Below, in pieces: positions 1-9,514 of a stretch of DNA of 64,000 nt. Source of the stretch: JBKEDC01 sp047975205. GTDB lineage: Bacteria > Bacteroidota > Bacteroidia > Bacteroidales > Prolixibacteraceae. Both the position numbers and the translations under genes were made by a program. The notes beneath the pieces are model-generated. The model saw only the letters and a program-made list of their open reading frames with translations, did not search any database and was not told where the DNA came from. The stretch spans positions 36,432 through 100,431 of the forward strand of contig JBKEDC010000035.1 of the NCBI GenBank assembly GCA_047975205.1, in the 5' to 3' direction. Every line of letters starts with the position of its first letter. Position 1 is the stretch's first letter.

Positions 1-1687
1 GATGATTGATTATACTCTTAAATTGAAAGCCGATTGGGTGAAGAAAGTTTCATCGGGAACTAATAAGCTGATGTTCGGGATAGATTATGCCAATTCCGGC
101 AATTTAGGAAAAGGAACTTATTATGATGATATGCGCTATGCTCCGACATGGCGACCTTATACGTTGAGTGAATTGCCACATACGAATAACCTGTCTTTTT
201 ATCTTGAAAATACCTATACACATAACTTTAGCAATAGCGATAGATTAAGTGTAATAGCCGGTTTGAGATCTGATAATATGTATATCCGTAACTCAGCGTA
301 TGGTTTGGTTGGGAATATATCTCCCCGGTTTAATGTGGCATATCATCGAAACAATGGGAAAAGTGCTTTTGTCAGGCATTTAAATTTATATGGCGGGTGG
401 GGGAAATCAACGAAACTGCCAAGCTTTCAGGTATTATATCCTAAGCCGTCTTATTCCGATCAATTAGCATTCACTCCGGGCTCAACAGCCGATAATACAG
501 CCTACTATGCCTATTATACCCAAGAAAGTGCTCCGCTTTATAATCCAGATTTGAAATGGCAATCTGCCAATCAAATAGAATTTGGGGTGGGGCTCGACAT
601 GAAGTTTGCCCAAGTGAAAGTGTCGGGTTTTTATACCAGAACACAAAATCCATATATATCGCAGAACGTGTATCAACCATATACTTATAAGTTGACCACT
701 CAGAGTGCCATTGAAAATAGCCCGATACCCATTGAAAATCGAAGATACACCGTTGACTCGGCAACGGGCATTGTAACTATTCATGATGCCGGTGGAATTT
801 ATAGCAGCTATGAGCTGGATTACACCGAGCGTAATATGTATTTAAATCGAAAACAGTATATCAATGGTTCAACTACCACCCGTGCCGGTCTTGATTGGAT
901 AATAGATTTCAAACAGATAAGGGCAGCTAAAACATCATTCCGAATTGATGGAAGTTTCTATCATTACAAAGGATTAGATGAAACGATGTTGGCTTGGAAG
1001 CCAAGTTCGGCAATGAGCATGACCGACGGTTCTCCTTATTCGTTGGTAGGCTATTATGCCGGTTCATCTTCAACAAGTATCTCTTCTTCGAGTGCCACTG
1101 TTGCCAACGGGAAACTTTCTAATCAGTTGAATACTAATTTTACGCTTATCACACACATCCCGAAAGTGCGTATGATTGTCACACTGCGTGTGGAAGCATC
1201 GTTGCTGAATTTTAGTCGGAACCTGAGTGAATATGCCGACGGAAGTTCCAGAGGGTTTATTATTGAAGATGGCTCAACAGGTTATGAAGGATGGGATACC
1301 GACATCTACAATAAAAATAAATATGTAGCCGTATATCCGGAATATTATGCTACATGGGATAAACCCGATGAAAAGATTCCCTTTAAACAAGCTTACCAAG
1401 AAGCCAAAGAAAACAACCCGAGTTTATACACCGATTTATCGAAACTGGTGGTAAAATCGAACTTGAGTTATTATTTCGATGAGCGAAGAATATCAGCTTA
1501 TTTTTCTACCAATTTAAACATTACTAAAGAGATTGGAGATGTAGCATCAATCTCCTTCTTTGCGCGTAATTTCTATAATAATATGGGCTCGATTTATATA
1601 TCGAATACCAACCAAAATAGCTCGCTTTTCGATAGCTCATATATTCCTAAGTTTTATTACGGATTAACCATGCGCCTAAAACTTTAA
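1..1687 (+). CDS. TonB-dependent receptor, 3' part (5' end outside window)
   Basis: This is the C-terminal part of an outer-membrane TonB-dependent receptor; the reading frame is open to the left edge, so the signal peptide, carboxypeptidase-like domain and plug lie outside the window. About 561 residues are visible, with alternating aromatic and polar strands typical of a 22-strand beta-barrel (for example SFYLENTYTHNF, LSVIAGLRSDNMY and the closing strand FYYGLTMRLKL). Receptors of this kind take up a ligand at the cell surface and import it using TonB/ExbBD energy. The next gene starts 45 bases downstream and the third overlaps it, so the three probably form one operon. The ligand cannot be read from the sequence; the company of DUF4876 and DUF6850 proteins, without SusD or a glycosidase, argues against a classical polysaccharide locus. 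The internal ATG at position 2 is not the true start. Confidence 0.9.
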   Translation, partial: MIDYTLKLKADWVKKVSSGTNKLMFGIDYANSGNLGKGTYYDDMRYAPTWRPYTLSELPHTNNLSFYLENTYTHNFSNSDRLSVIAGLRSDNMYIRNSAYGLVGNISPRFNVAYHRNNGKSAFVRHLNLYGGWGKSTKLPSFQVLYPKPSYSDQLAFTPGSTADNTAYYAYYTQESAPLYNPDLKWQSANQIEFGVGLDMKFAQVKVSGFYTRTQNPYISQNVYQPYTYKLTTQSAIENSPIPIENRRYTVDSATGIVTIHDAGGIYSSYELDYTERNMYLNRKQYINGSTTTRAGLDWIIDFKQIRAAKTSFRIDGSFYHYKGLDETMLAWKPSSAMSMTDGSPYSLVGYYAGSSSTSISSSSATVANGKLSNQLNTNFTLITHIPKVRMIVTLRVEASLLNFSRNLSEYADGSSRGFIIEDGSTGYEGWDTDIYNKNKYVAVYPEYYATWDKPDEKIPFKQAYQEAKENNPSLYTDLSKLVVKSNLSYYFDERRISAYFSTNLNITKEIGDVASISFFARNFYNNMGSIYISNTNQNSSLFDSSYIPKFYYGLTMRLKL

Positions 1688-1732
1688 TTCAACATAGAAT
1701 CATATTATAATAACAAATTAAATAAATTGAAA

Positions 1733-3070
1733 ATGAAAAACTATTTCAGGTTATTTGCAATCATTGCTTTATTCGCTTTTGCATCTTGTGCCGATGATAA
1801 TACCACTGGTGGCTATGAAACAAAATCCGTGTCAGTCCAATTGGTTTATCCCGGCGGAGTAGAAACGGCTGCCGATGTGCCGGTAAATCTTACTGATGCT
1901 AACGGAAGTACTTATGTTGATTCAACCGATGCCGAAGGATTAGCTGCATTTAAAGTACCTACGGGGGTATATGAAGCATCGGCTTCTGATTCGCGAGCAG
2001 ATGAAGGAACAGCATATATTTACAATGGAAGCCTATCGAACATTGATGTAAACAGCTCTTGGGATGAAAGTGCAGCTCTTGATTTAGGGCTTACCGCTTC
2101 GGAAGCAGGACAGATTGTAATCAAAGAACTATACATCGGTGGTTGCCCGAAAGATGACGGCTCAGGTTCTTACTATTTTGACAGCTATGTTGTGTTGTAT
2201 AACAATTCAACACTTCCGGCTTCCTTAGATAATGTGTGTTTGGGCATGGTGCGTCCATATAGTTCAACTGCAATAAATCAAGATTATGTTGATGGTAAAC
2301 TGTTCTATGAAGCAGAAGGATGGATTCCGGCAGGACAAGGTTTCTGGTATTTCCAAGACGGAGCAACAATCCAACCTGGAGAACAGCTTGTTGTTGCACT
2401 TAAAGGAGCTATCGACCATACCATATCGTATTCCAATTCGGTAAATCTAGCTAATGAAAATAATTATTGTACTTATGATATTGAATCGGGTTTCAACAAT
2501 ACGAAATATTATCCGTCGCCGGCAGCTGTCATCCCAACCTCTCATTATCTCAAGGCATATGAATATGGTCAAGGAAATGCTTGGGCAATAAGTAACTCAT
2601 CACCGGCTTTCTTTGTGTTTAACACGAAAGATTCAAGTCCTGAGTCATTCGGAACTGATGACAGCAACCTAAACTATCATGGGGGAAGTGTTACACCGGT
2701 GCAAGCACGGAAGAAAGTGCCTGTTGAATGGATACTTGATGGAGTTGAAGTCTTTAATCAAGGTAATGATGTCAACACGAAACGTTTAACAGCCGCCGTT
2801 GATGCCGGTTCGATATATCTAACAAATAAATTAGGCTATGCACTGTATCGAGATGTAGATAAAGAAGCAACAGAGGCTCTTCCGGAAAATGAAGGAAAGT
2901 TGGTTTACGGCTATGCCGGAGGAACTAATATTAATGGAACGGAAAGCACTGATCCAAGTGGTATTGATGCTGAAGCTTCAATGGCTGCAGGTGCTAGAAT
3001 TATATATCAAGATACCAATAACTCAACGAATGATTTTCATCAGAGAGCAGTAGCCTCAATTAAAGAATAA
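1733..3070 (+). CDS. DUF4876-like lipoprotein
   Basis: Predicted 445-residue lipoprotein. The N-terminus has a charged start, a hydrophobic stretch and a lipobox ending at Cys19 (FASCADD), so it should be lipidated and held in the outer membrane. It continues with an Ig/carboxypeptidase-regulatory-like beta domain (about 30-100: VSVQLVYPGG, GLAAFKVPTG) and a longer domain resembling DUF4876, a Bacteroidota family of unknown function usually next to TonB receptors. I chose ATG 1733 over the in-frame TTG six bases earlier because it gives a clean MKNYF signal start. Its stop overlaps the next start by one base (TAATG), which suggests translational coupling. The family name comes from recognition of sequence character and context, not a search. 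Function is unknown; a ligand-binding partner of the upstream receptor is an inference. Confidence 0.8.
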   Translation: MKNYFRLFAIIALFAFASCADDNTTGGYETKSVSVQLVYPGGVETAADVPVNLTDANGSTYVDSTDAEGLAAFKVPTGVYEASASDSRADEGTAYIYNGSLSNIDVNSSWDESAALDLGLTASEAGQIVIKELYIGGCPKDDGSGSYYFDSYVVLYNNSTLPASLDNVCLGMVRPYSSTAINQDYVDGKLFYEAEGWIPAGQGFWYFQDGATIQPGEQLVVALKGAIDHTISYSNSVNLANENNYCTYDIESGFNNTKYYPSPAAVIPTSHYLKAYEYGQGNAWAISNSSPAFFVFNTKDSSPESFGTDDSNLNYHGGSVTPVQARKKVPVEWILDGVEVFNQGNDVNTKRLTAAVDAGSIYLTNKLGYALYRDVDKEATEALPENEGKLVYGYAGGTNINGTESTDPSGIDAEASMAAGARIIYQDTNNSTNDFHQRAVASIKE

Positions 3071-4692
3071 TGCGTCGGGCAGTTTTAATTATACTACTGA
3101 TTATAGGTGGAGTTTTTAACTCCGCCTTTGCTGCTTCAAGCCCAAAACAAAAGCAATCATTATGGGCAGATATGACGTATTTGGAAAATTCAGATGCCTT
3201 TCTTTCGAGCACTAATGCTTCTTGGCTGAAATTTGTGGAAGTAAATAGCTTATCAATTGTTGAGTTGTATGGGCAAACAGAACAGGGGAGCTTCACCAAC
3301 TATAATCAATCAGACGACAGCTATACTTTAGGCGGACAAACGAAATCTTATTATAGACTCAACGATAAAGTTACCTTGTATGGCCGGATGTGCTATGCAG
3401 ATTTTGCAGGAAAGGATATGGGGAACTCGGTATGGATAGCCCCCTATGATGCCCCCTTCAATATGGTAGAATATACGGCGGATAACACCGGAAAGAAAAG
3501 TTTGGAAACATACGAGCTTGCCGGAGCAATGGCTTTAGAGCTTACACCTCATCTTACTGTTGGAGGTAGAATGAACTACGTGGCAGCAAACTATGCTAAG
3601 ATGAAAGATCTTCGTCATCAGAATAAGCTGATGGATATGGATTTGTCGTTGGGCATGATATATCAACCACTATCGTGGCTCGACTTCGGATTAAATTATA
3701 TATTTAGAAAAAGAGTGGAAGAATTGCAATTCAGTACATTCGGTACTGCCGATAATATTTACAATTCATTAATTTCTTGGGGTGGTTTCTGGGGAAGTGT
3801 AGAAGTGTTTAATGATGCCGGATTTACGGCATCGGGAGATAAGAAACCATTGTTGGATAAGTACAACGGGCTTGCGGTTCAGTTCAATCTGCATTTTTCG
3901 CCAAAATTGACTTTCTTCAATGAACTGACATTAAAAAAACGCTCCGGATATTATGGTGTAGATTCTTACAATACGATTGTTTATGCTAAGCATCGGGGCG
4001 AGTTGCTCAATTATAAAGGCACGCTAAGCTTGTTGCAAAGCAGGGTGAAACATCTTTGGAGCTTGGCATACAACCGAAACAGCTTAGTTAACTATAAAAC
4101 AAATTACAGTATGGAATACGATCCCGACCAATCCATATCTTATACGGTGTATTATGATCCGAGTAAAATGTTGGATAGAACTTACTCTCAGCTGAATATG
4201 AATTATCAAGCACATTTTGATTACCGGAATTTGTGTCCGACATGGAGTTTATTCGGTGTAATCAATTATCGCAATGAAAATCAAATAGCTTCGGTATATC
4301 CGTATTATCGAATGCAAGATATTTCCCGAGTGTCGGCAAGCTTAGCCGCTCAACATAATATAATAAAAGATGCAAATAAATATGGTATCGGTTTAGGAAT
4401 GCAATTTGATACCGGTTGGGGAGAACCATACAATGACGGAACTTATGTTACCCCGTCGGCTAGTCAGCAGGCACCTCAAACCACCGATTTTAACCTCTAT
4501 AAAGAATATGAATATTTTACGGCTAACTCCTATGTGGCAGATGTAAACTTGGAATATTCGCACCTATTAAAAGAAAGAAAATGCAGGCTATACACCAAAC
4601 TAAACTATCAACTTCGTTATGCTCCGAAAGTAGTATATCACACCGGAAATACGTTTAACCATTTAACCTTTGCAATAGGGTGCTCATTCTAA
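3070..4692 (+). CDS. DUF6850-like outer-membrane beta-barrel protein
   Basis: A 540-residue protein with a cleavable signal peptide (MRRAVLIILLIIGG... ending near AFAASS) and no lipobox. The rest is rich in amphipathic strands with aromatic girdles (LYGRMCYADF, LDFGLNYIFRK, LAYNRNSLVNY), ending in an outer-membrane-style strand NHLTFAIGCSF with a C-terminal Phe, as expected for recognition by BamA. It matches what I know as the DUF6850 barrel family, found after TonB receptor and DUF4876 genes in Bacteroidales. It starts inside the stop codon of the lipoprotein gene. A role as a second, TonB-independent barrel in uptake or export of the same cargo is plausible but not shown by the sequence. 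Confidence 0.75.
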   Translation: MRRAVLIILLIIGGVFNSAFAASSPKQKQSLWADMTYLENSDAFLSSTNASWLKFVEVNSLSIVELYGQTEQGSFTNYNQSDDSYTLGGQTKSYYRLNDKVTLYGRMCYADFAGKDMGNSVWIAPYDAPFNMVEYTADNTGKKSLETYELAGAMALELTPHLTVGGRMNYVAANYAKMKDLRHQNKLMDMDLSLGMIYQPLSWLDFGLNYIFRKRVEELQFSTFGTADNIYNSLISWGGFWGSVEVFNDAGFTASGDKKPLLDKYNGLAVQFNLHFSPKLTFFNELTLKKRSGYYGVDSYNTIVYAKHRGELLNYKGTLSLLQSRVKHLWSLAYNRNSLVNYKTNYSMEYDPDQSISYTVYYDPSKMLDRTYSQLNMNYQAHFDYRNLCPTWSLFGVINYRNENQIASVYPYYRMQDISRVSASLAAQHNIIKDANKYGIGLGMQFDTGWGEPYNDGTYVTPSASQQAPQTTDFNLYKEYEYFTANSYVADVNLEYSHLLKERKCRLYTKLNYQLRYAPKVVYHTGNTFNHLTFAIGCSF

Positions 4693-5093
4693 TATGCAGC
4701 ATATTCAGAAACTATTTTTAGAAATGTAAATCAATATATAAATAACAGATTAAAATATTATTCCATGTTCTGCCGTATAGACGCAATGCATTGTGTCTGT
4801 ACTTATAAATCATTGTATTTTATATTATTACCTATTTTTCTGACTCGGTTTTATGCACAGAGTATGCTGTATATCATGGCGTATTGGTATAAAAAGAATA
4901 AATTACATTATTTGTGCAATGAAAGATAGTAGGAAAATATGCTCAGTCTAGTCATATTTTCTGAGTATTGGCATAAAAAACATATTTCCTGCCCATATTG
5001 CTTTGATTATTGTCTGAAAAATGGCAAGTTGCTCTTATTCTTCAACGAGAAATGCTCGAAATAATATTAGAAATATGACCTTGATGAGCGGTT
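4693..5093. other. intergenic region between convergent genes
   Basis: No gene is supported in these 401 bases. They hold a 28-base palindrome (4775-4802) and two copies of a GTATTGGYATAAAAA motif 84 bases apart (4881 and 4965). I found no hairpin followed by a T-run, so the terminators of the converging genes are not evident. Confidence 0.6.
4775..4802. repeat. REP-like palindrome
   Basis: Two 14-base arms meet at the centre, AATGCATT. All positions pair, two of them as G-T wobbles. The core AGACGCAATGCATTG resembles the short GACGCAAT-type palindromes I remember as dispersed in Bacteroidota and cyanobacterial genomes. Only one copy is present here, so calling it a repeat rests on memory. 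Confidence 0.4.
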
Positions 5094-6221
5094 TTATCGG
5101 CGAAGTAGTTTTACGATGCGTAAAGCTAAATCAATAAACACAATTCCGGCATGGGCATTCCTGCCAATATCATGCAATGCACGTTCAAACTCACTGCTCA
5201 AGGGAATGATGTTTCGTTCATTAATGAAAGGGGCAAATCGAGAAGAAAACGCCAATTCCTCTTCGTTAAGATAACTCAATTCCTTCTGCTGAAAGTTGTG
5301 CATGAAGTTTTCGCGAGTTTGAGATAGCGCATAGCTCAGAAATTCTTTTTGACTTTCTCTTCCGAGCTTACTCATACTTTCAGCCCATTCAAATATATCG
5401 GCATATTTTAACCCGTAGGTAAATCGCATAAGTTCTTTAAATCGCTCGTGTTTCTCGTCGTTTCCCGATGCTTGCAGAAGTCGAAGTATGTAATTGAAAT
5501 TCCCTTGACTCACATGGGCTAAGTTTGCTAAGTCTTTGCCCTCAGCTTCCGGCATCTGTTGTAATTGATGAAGCATGTCGTTTTCCGAGATGGGTGGGAG
5601 CGTGGTTTTCTGGCAGCGAGAGCGAATGGTTGATATAATGTTTTCTTCAGATTCGCTTGCCATGATGATAAGCGTATTTTCAGAGGGCTCTTCTATATTT
5701 TTTAATAGCGAGTTGGCGCATTCGGCATTCATTTTCTCGGGTAGCCAAATGATGCATACTTTGTAATCGGATTCAAAAGGTTTCTTCGCTAAGTTTATAT
5801 TTATTCGTTTTCCGGCAGCTAATGATATAACCGCATTTTTCGAATCTTGATTGGTGTATGCAAGCCAGTTGTTGAGGTTAAGATAGCTGTGTTGAGGAAC
5901 GTGCTTCAGCCATGTGCTCATATAATCATCGAGTGTAGTGCCTCGCTCGCTGTTTTTGCTGATATTTACCACCGGAGCAGTAAATTGTACATCGGGGTGT
6001 GTGAGTGTGCGCAACTTCTTACATGAAGGACAGTTGCCGCAAGAATCATCGGCTTGTTGGTTAGTGCATAACACATATTGGGCATAAGCTATTGCCATAG
6101 GGAGAGCTCCAACTCCTTCTCCGCCAATAAAAAGCTGAGCATGGCTAACCCGCCGGTTTTTTACATTCTGAATAAGCCTTTGCTTAACACAATCTTGTCC
6201 GATAATATCTTTAAATAACAT
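5094..6221 (-). CDS. holB: DNA polymerase III clamp-loader subunit delta'
   Basis: A 375-residue AAA+ clamp-loader protein. It starts FKDIIGQD, as DnaX/HolB proteins do, and has a degenerate Walker A (GGEGVGAL, 33-40) lacking the lysine and Ser/Thr, so it should not hydrolyse ATP, as expected for delta'. Four cysteines (C52, C61, C64, C67; CGNCPSC) form the zinc module, and the SRC motif at 201-203 supplies the arginine finger to the neighbouring subunit. In the clamp loader it helps open the beta sliding clamp at primer-template junctions. It is a single gene transcribed away from mutS2 (divergent starts), with a TATCTTTG -7 box about 25 bases upstream of its start. Its C-terminal collar domain is weakly conserved, as usual. 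Confidence 0.93.
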   Translation of the reverse strand: MLFKDIIGQDCVKQRLIQNVKNRRVSHAQLFIGGEGVGALPMAIAYAQYVLCTNQQADDSCGNCPSCKKLRTLTHPDVQFTAPVVNISKNSERGTTLDDYMSTWLKHVPQHSYLNLNNWLAYTNQDSKNAVISLAAGKRININLAKKPFESDYKVCIIWLPEKMNAECANSLLKNIEEPSENTLIIMASESEENIISTIRSRCQKTTLPPISENDMLHQLQQMPEAEGKDLANLAHVSQGNFNYILRLLQASGNDEKHERFKELMRFTYGLKYADIFEWAESMSKLGRESQKEFLSYALSQTRENFMHNFQQKELSYLNEEELAFSSRFAPFINERNIIPLSSEFERALHDIGRNAHAGIVFIDLALRIVKLLRR

Positions 6222-6246
6222 AGCTGCAATAAATAATTGAATCCGA

Positions 6247-6254
6247 CAAAGATA
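6247..6254 (-). promoter_or_regulatory. holB promoter -7 element
   Basis: The minus strand reads TATCTTTG, an exact match to the Bacteroidota TAnnTTTG box, leaving a leader of about 20 bases before the holB ATG. I could not find a clear -33 TTG partner. Confidence 0.5.
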
Positions 6255-6386
6255 TAAATATGCTTGGGGTATAAGCTTATGTTGAACGGCTTATTTTTCT
6301 TGAGAAAATAATGGAACTTATGTTTTCCTATCCCTCATTAGCGCAGCTTTTCATTTTCTTTCCATCGTAAAGACCAATAACATTCT

Positions 6387-6394
6387 TATTTTTG
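6387..6394 (+). promoter_or_regulatory. mutS2 promoter -7 element
   Basis: TATTTTTG matches TAnnTTTG and lies 22 bases before the mutS2 ATG. The -33 region is T-rich but has no perfect TTTG. Confidence 0.5.
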
Positions 6395-6416
6395 CACCTT
6401 CTGAAATAAAACACGA

Positions 6417-8906
6417 ATGAATCATATATATCCTGAAAATTTTGAAGTAAAGATAGGCTTCGCACAGATACGTGCCATGCTTAAAGAAATATGTTTGAGC
6501 AATCTCGGCGAGGAGTTAGTTGATGATATGCAATTCATGCAACAACGGGAAGAATTGGAACGAGAGCTTTCATTAACCGATGAATTTGCAACTCTTTTTC
6601 GAGAAACCGGCGGATTTCCTATTAATTTTTATTTCGATATGCGCGCTGCTTTAAATGAGTTGCGAACAGAGGGGCGATTTATGGAAGCCGAAAAGCTGTT
6701 TAACCTCAAACGTTCGTTGGAAACGATTATTGCTATCCTTCGTTTTGTGAAACAACTCGATGAAGAGGCGTATCCCTATCTGTTGCAACTTGTTTCGAAG
6801 GTAGAAAGCTATCCTTTGGTTAAGGATAAGATTGAATACATTTTAGATGCAAACGGAAAGATTAAAGATTCTGCATCACCGGAGCTGGCTCAAATTCGCC
6901 GTGATTTATTCAACAAACAAGGTAATGTTTCTAAACGATTGCATGCCATATTGCGTCAGGCTCAGAAAGATGGCTATGTTGATGCAGAAACGAACTTGTC
7001 TATTCGCGACGGACGACCCGTAATTCCGATACTAGCAGCCAACAAACGACGAATCAGGGGTATTGTTCATGATGAATCGGCAACAGGCAAGACGGCTTAC
7101 ATTGAGCCTACTGAAGTGGTGGAAATGAATAATCAGATTCGAGAGTTGGAATATGCCGAGAAGCGAGAAATTATTAAAATTCTCGTAGGTTTTGCCAATG
7201 AAATAAGACCTGACTTAGATGAGCTTATCGCACAATATGATTTTTTGGCAGTTATAGATTTCTTACGAGCCAAAGCATTATTGGGCAATAAGATGGAGGC
7301 TATTAAACCCCAAATGAAATGGGAGCCCCATCTCGAATGGTATAATGCTATTCATCCGCTACTCCGATTTAATCTGCAAAAAGAGAAAAGAAGTATTGTT
7401 CCGTTGAATATCAAGCTTTCTGAGGATAATCACATCTTGCTCATCTCCGGACCGAATGCAGGAGGTAAATCTGTTTGCTTAAAAACAGTCGGATTATTGC
7501 AATACATGTTGCAATGTGGTTTGATGATTCCATTATTAGAGAGTAGTGTAGCCGGATTTTTTGATAATATCTTTATTGATATCGGTGATGAACAATCGAT
7601 AGACAATGACCTTAGTACGTATAGCTCACATCTGTTGAATATGAAGCACTTCATCCGTAATGGTAACGATAAAACTCTAGTCCTGATTGATGAATTTGGA
7701 ACGGGCACCGAACCAATGCTCGGAGGAGCCATTGCCGAAGCTATTTTGTCGAAGTTGAATCAGATGGAAATGTTTGGAGTAATCACAACGCACTATACTA
7801 ATCTGAAACACTTTGCAAGTTCTGTTTCCGGCATTGTTAATGGTGCCATGCTATATGATACGCACAAGTTGGAACCGCTATTTGAATTAAAAATTGGCGA
7901 GCCCGGAAGTTCGTTTGCCTTTGAAATTGCTCGAAAAATTGGTATGCCCGAAAGTGTGCTCCAAGATGCTACCGAAAAAGTGGGGCAAGATCATATTGAC
8001 TTTGATAAGAATTTGCGTCAAATACTTCGCGATAAACGATATTGGGAAAGCAAAAGACACAAAATCCGACAAACAGAAAAGGCTCTTGACAATGCCACAG
8101 AAAAATATGAAACAGAGCTTGGTAAACTGAATGCTCAGCGTAAACAAATCATAGCTGATGCTAAAGCAGAAGCAACAAGGGTTATTGAGTCTGCCAATCG
8201 TAAGGTAGAGAATACTATTCGCGAGATTAGAGAAAAGCAAGCGGAAAAGGATAAAACTAAAATACTGCGCCAAGATTTAAATCGTTTCAAAGAGCATATT
8301 CAAGAAGAAAAATCATCTGATACCGATTGGATTAATCGGAAAATGGAGAAGATAAAACAGAAGCAGAATAGGCGTAAGAATAAAGCGAGTGATAAGCTAG
8401 ATTCAAGCTCAAAAACAACAATTAAACCGGAAAAATTGTCGCTGAAGGTAGGAGCTCGAGTTAAAATTTCGGGGCAATCGGCAATCGGTGAGGTTATTGA
8501 ACTAGGATTAAAAGATGCGGTTGTTGCTTTAGGGCTTCTTCGTACGAATATACCCATAAATAGGCTTACCGTCGTTTCTAATAACGAGGTTAAACGAGAA
8601 AATAAGCAGTATAACTCTACTTCTGCTAATGTTAGTAGGGAGTTGCATCAAAAACGTTTAAATTTTAAGTCTGAAGTTGATATCAGAGGACAGCGAGTAG
8701 AAGAAGCTATCGTGAATATTCAGTCTTTTATCGATGAAGCATTAATGTTGGGAATTAGTGAGGTAAGAATACTACATGGCAAAGGAAACGGTATCCTTAA
8801 AGAAACGATCAGAAACTATATGAAAGCTGATCCGGCAGTTAATTCGTTTCGAGATGAGCATGTCGATTTTGGTGGAGCCGGAATTACAGTGGTTCAACTT
8901 GGCTAA
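6417..8906 (+). CDS. mutS2: MutS2 family ATPase/endonuclease with Smr domain
   Basis: An 829-residue MutS2 protein. It lacks the MutS mismatch-recognition domain and begins with the core/clamp helices, followed by the ABC-type ATPase with Walker A GPNAGGKS (about 345-352), the LIDEFGTGTEP Walker B region and ITTHYTNLK. A charged coiled coil (about 530-680) leads to a small KOW-like segment and the C-terminal Smr nuclease domain (about 753-829) with VDIRGQRVEEA and HGKGNGIL. MutS2 proteins suppress homologous recombination by cutting branched DNA and, in some bacteria, split collided ribosomes. Both activities need the ATPase, and the Smr signature residues are intact. The gene stands alone; its tail converges with queE across 32 bases. 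Length is usual for the family. Confidence 0.95.
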   Translation: MNHIYPENFEVKIGFAQIRAMLKEICLSNLGEELVDDMQFMQQREELERELSLTDEFATLFRETGGFPINFYFDMRAALNELRTEGRFMEAEKLFNLKRSLETIIAILRFVKQLDEEAYPYLLQLVSKVESYPLVKDKIEYILDANGKIKDSASPELAQIRRDLFNKQGNVSKRLHAILRQAQKDGYVDAETNLSIRDGRPVIPILAANKRRIRGIVHDESATGKTAYIEPTEVVEMNNQIRELEYAEKREIIKILVGFANEIRPDLDELIAQYDFLAVIDFLRAKALLGNKMEAIKPQMKWEPHLEWYNAIHPLLRFNLQKEKRSIVPLNIKLSEDNHILLISGPNAGGKSVCLKTVGLLQYMLQCGLMIPLLESSVAGFFDNIFIDIGDEQSIDNDLSTYSSHLLNMKHFIRNGNDKTLVLIDEFGTGTEPMLGGAIAEAILSKLNQMEMFGVITTHYTNLKHFASSVSGIVNGAMLYDTHKLEPLFELKIGEPGSSFAFEIARKIGMPESVLQDATEKVGQDHIDFDKNLRQILRDKRYWESKRHKIRQTEKALDNATEKYETELGKLNAQRKQIIADAKAEATRVIESANRKVENTIREIREKQAEKDKTKILRQDLNRFKEHIQEEKSSDTDWINRKMEKIKQKQNRRKNKASDKLDSSSKTTIKPEKLSLKVGARVKISGQSAIGEVIELGLKDAVVALGLLRTNIPINRLTVVSNNEVKRENKQYNSTSANVSRELHQKRLNFKSEVDIRGQRVEEAIVNIQSFIDEALMLGISEVRILHGKGNGILKETIRNYMKADPAVNSFRDEHVDFGGAGITVVQLG

Positions 8907-8938
8907 TTTGCTGATTTCACGCAAACTGTAGGATTGTG

Positions 8939-9514
8939 TCAGCGCACATTGAGCAACTTATGTATTTGTACGCTTAATCGCCAAGGAGGATTATTCTTTA
9001 CCAAGAGTACACAGTACTCTAGATTCTCTTGATTTAGTTCTGCATCATCAAATACAGGACTAACTAAGTATTTGTCAGCTTTTGGTAAAGTAGCTAAATC
9101 AGGTAATGAATCGCCGATGGCTATCGGGTAGCGCAACTCGTTGGCAAAACGGATATTTTTTAATAATTCCTCAGGTTTTACTTTGGGGCTGCAAGTAATG
9201 TAATCAATCAAGGAAGGAACCTGATGAGTTCCGTTAGTCTCAATGCAATGATAATACTCCGGAAAGAATTTCAGCACTTCATCAGTTAATTGTAGGGTAG
9301 GTTCTCCTCCAGTCCAAATAATTGTTTGGCAGTTATGGGTATCTACTTCGGCTTTTAGTTCTGCCAATGTATAGTCGGTTCCTACTGTCCAATCTGTGTC
9401 GCAAAAAATGCAAGCCTTATTGCAATGAGTTAAACGAATAAATACGGCAGGCATACCAAAATTAACTCCCTCTCCTTGAATGGAATGAAAAATTTCTACA
9501 ACTTTAAGGTTCAT
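8939..9514 (-). CDS. queE: 7-carboxy-7-deazaguanine synthase
   Basis: A 191-residue radical SAM enzyme converting 6-carboxytetrahydropterin to 7-carboxy-7-deazaguanine in queuosine synthesis. It has the N-terminal FHSIQGEG motif, the cluster-binding CNKACIFC (C31, C35, C38) followed by DTDW, and the TGGEPTLQ glycine-rich SAM loop. I place the start at the ATG at 9514 (MNLKVVEIFHS), not at an in-frame codon 25 residues upstream, because family members begin a few residues before the EIF motif. With this start it overlaps the end of queD by 11 bases, suggesting coupled translation. queC and queF are not in the window. Confidence 0.93.
   Translation of the reverse strand: MNLKVVEIFHSIQGEGVNFGMPAVFIRLTHCNKACIFCDTDWTVGTDYTLAELKAEVDTHNCQTIIWTGGEPTLQLTDEVLKFFPEYYHCIETNGTHQVPSLIDYITCSPKVKPEELLKNIRFANELRYPIAIGDSLPDLATLPKADKYLVSPVFDDAELNQENLEYCVLLVKNNPPWRLSVQIHKLLNVR

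Noticed and set aside
4693..5093. CRISPR-like array suggested by 42-base phasing of motifs
   Set aside because: Only short 10-15 base motifs recur, units between them are unrelated, there are too few copies, and no cas gene is present.
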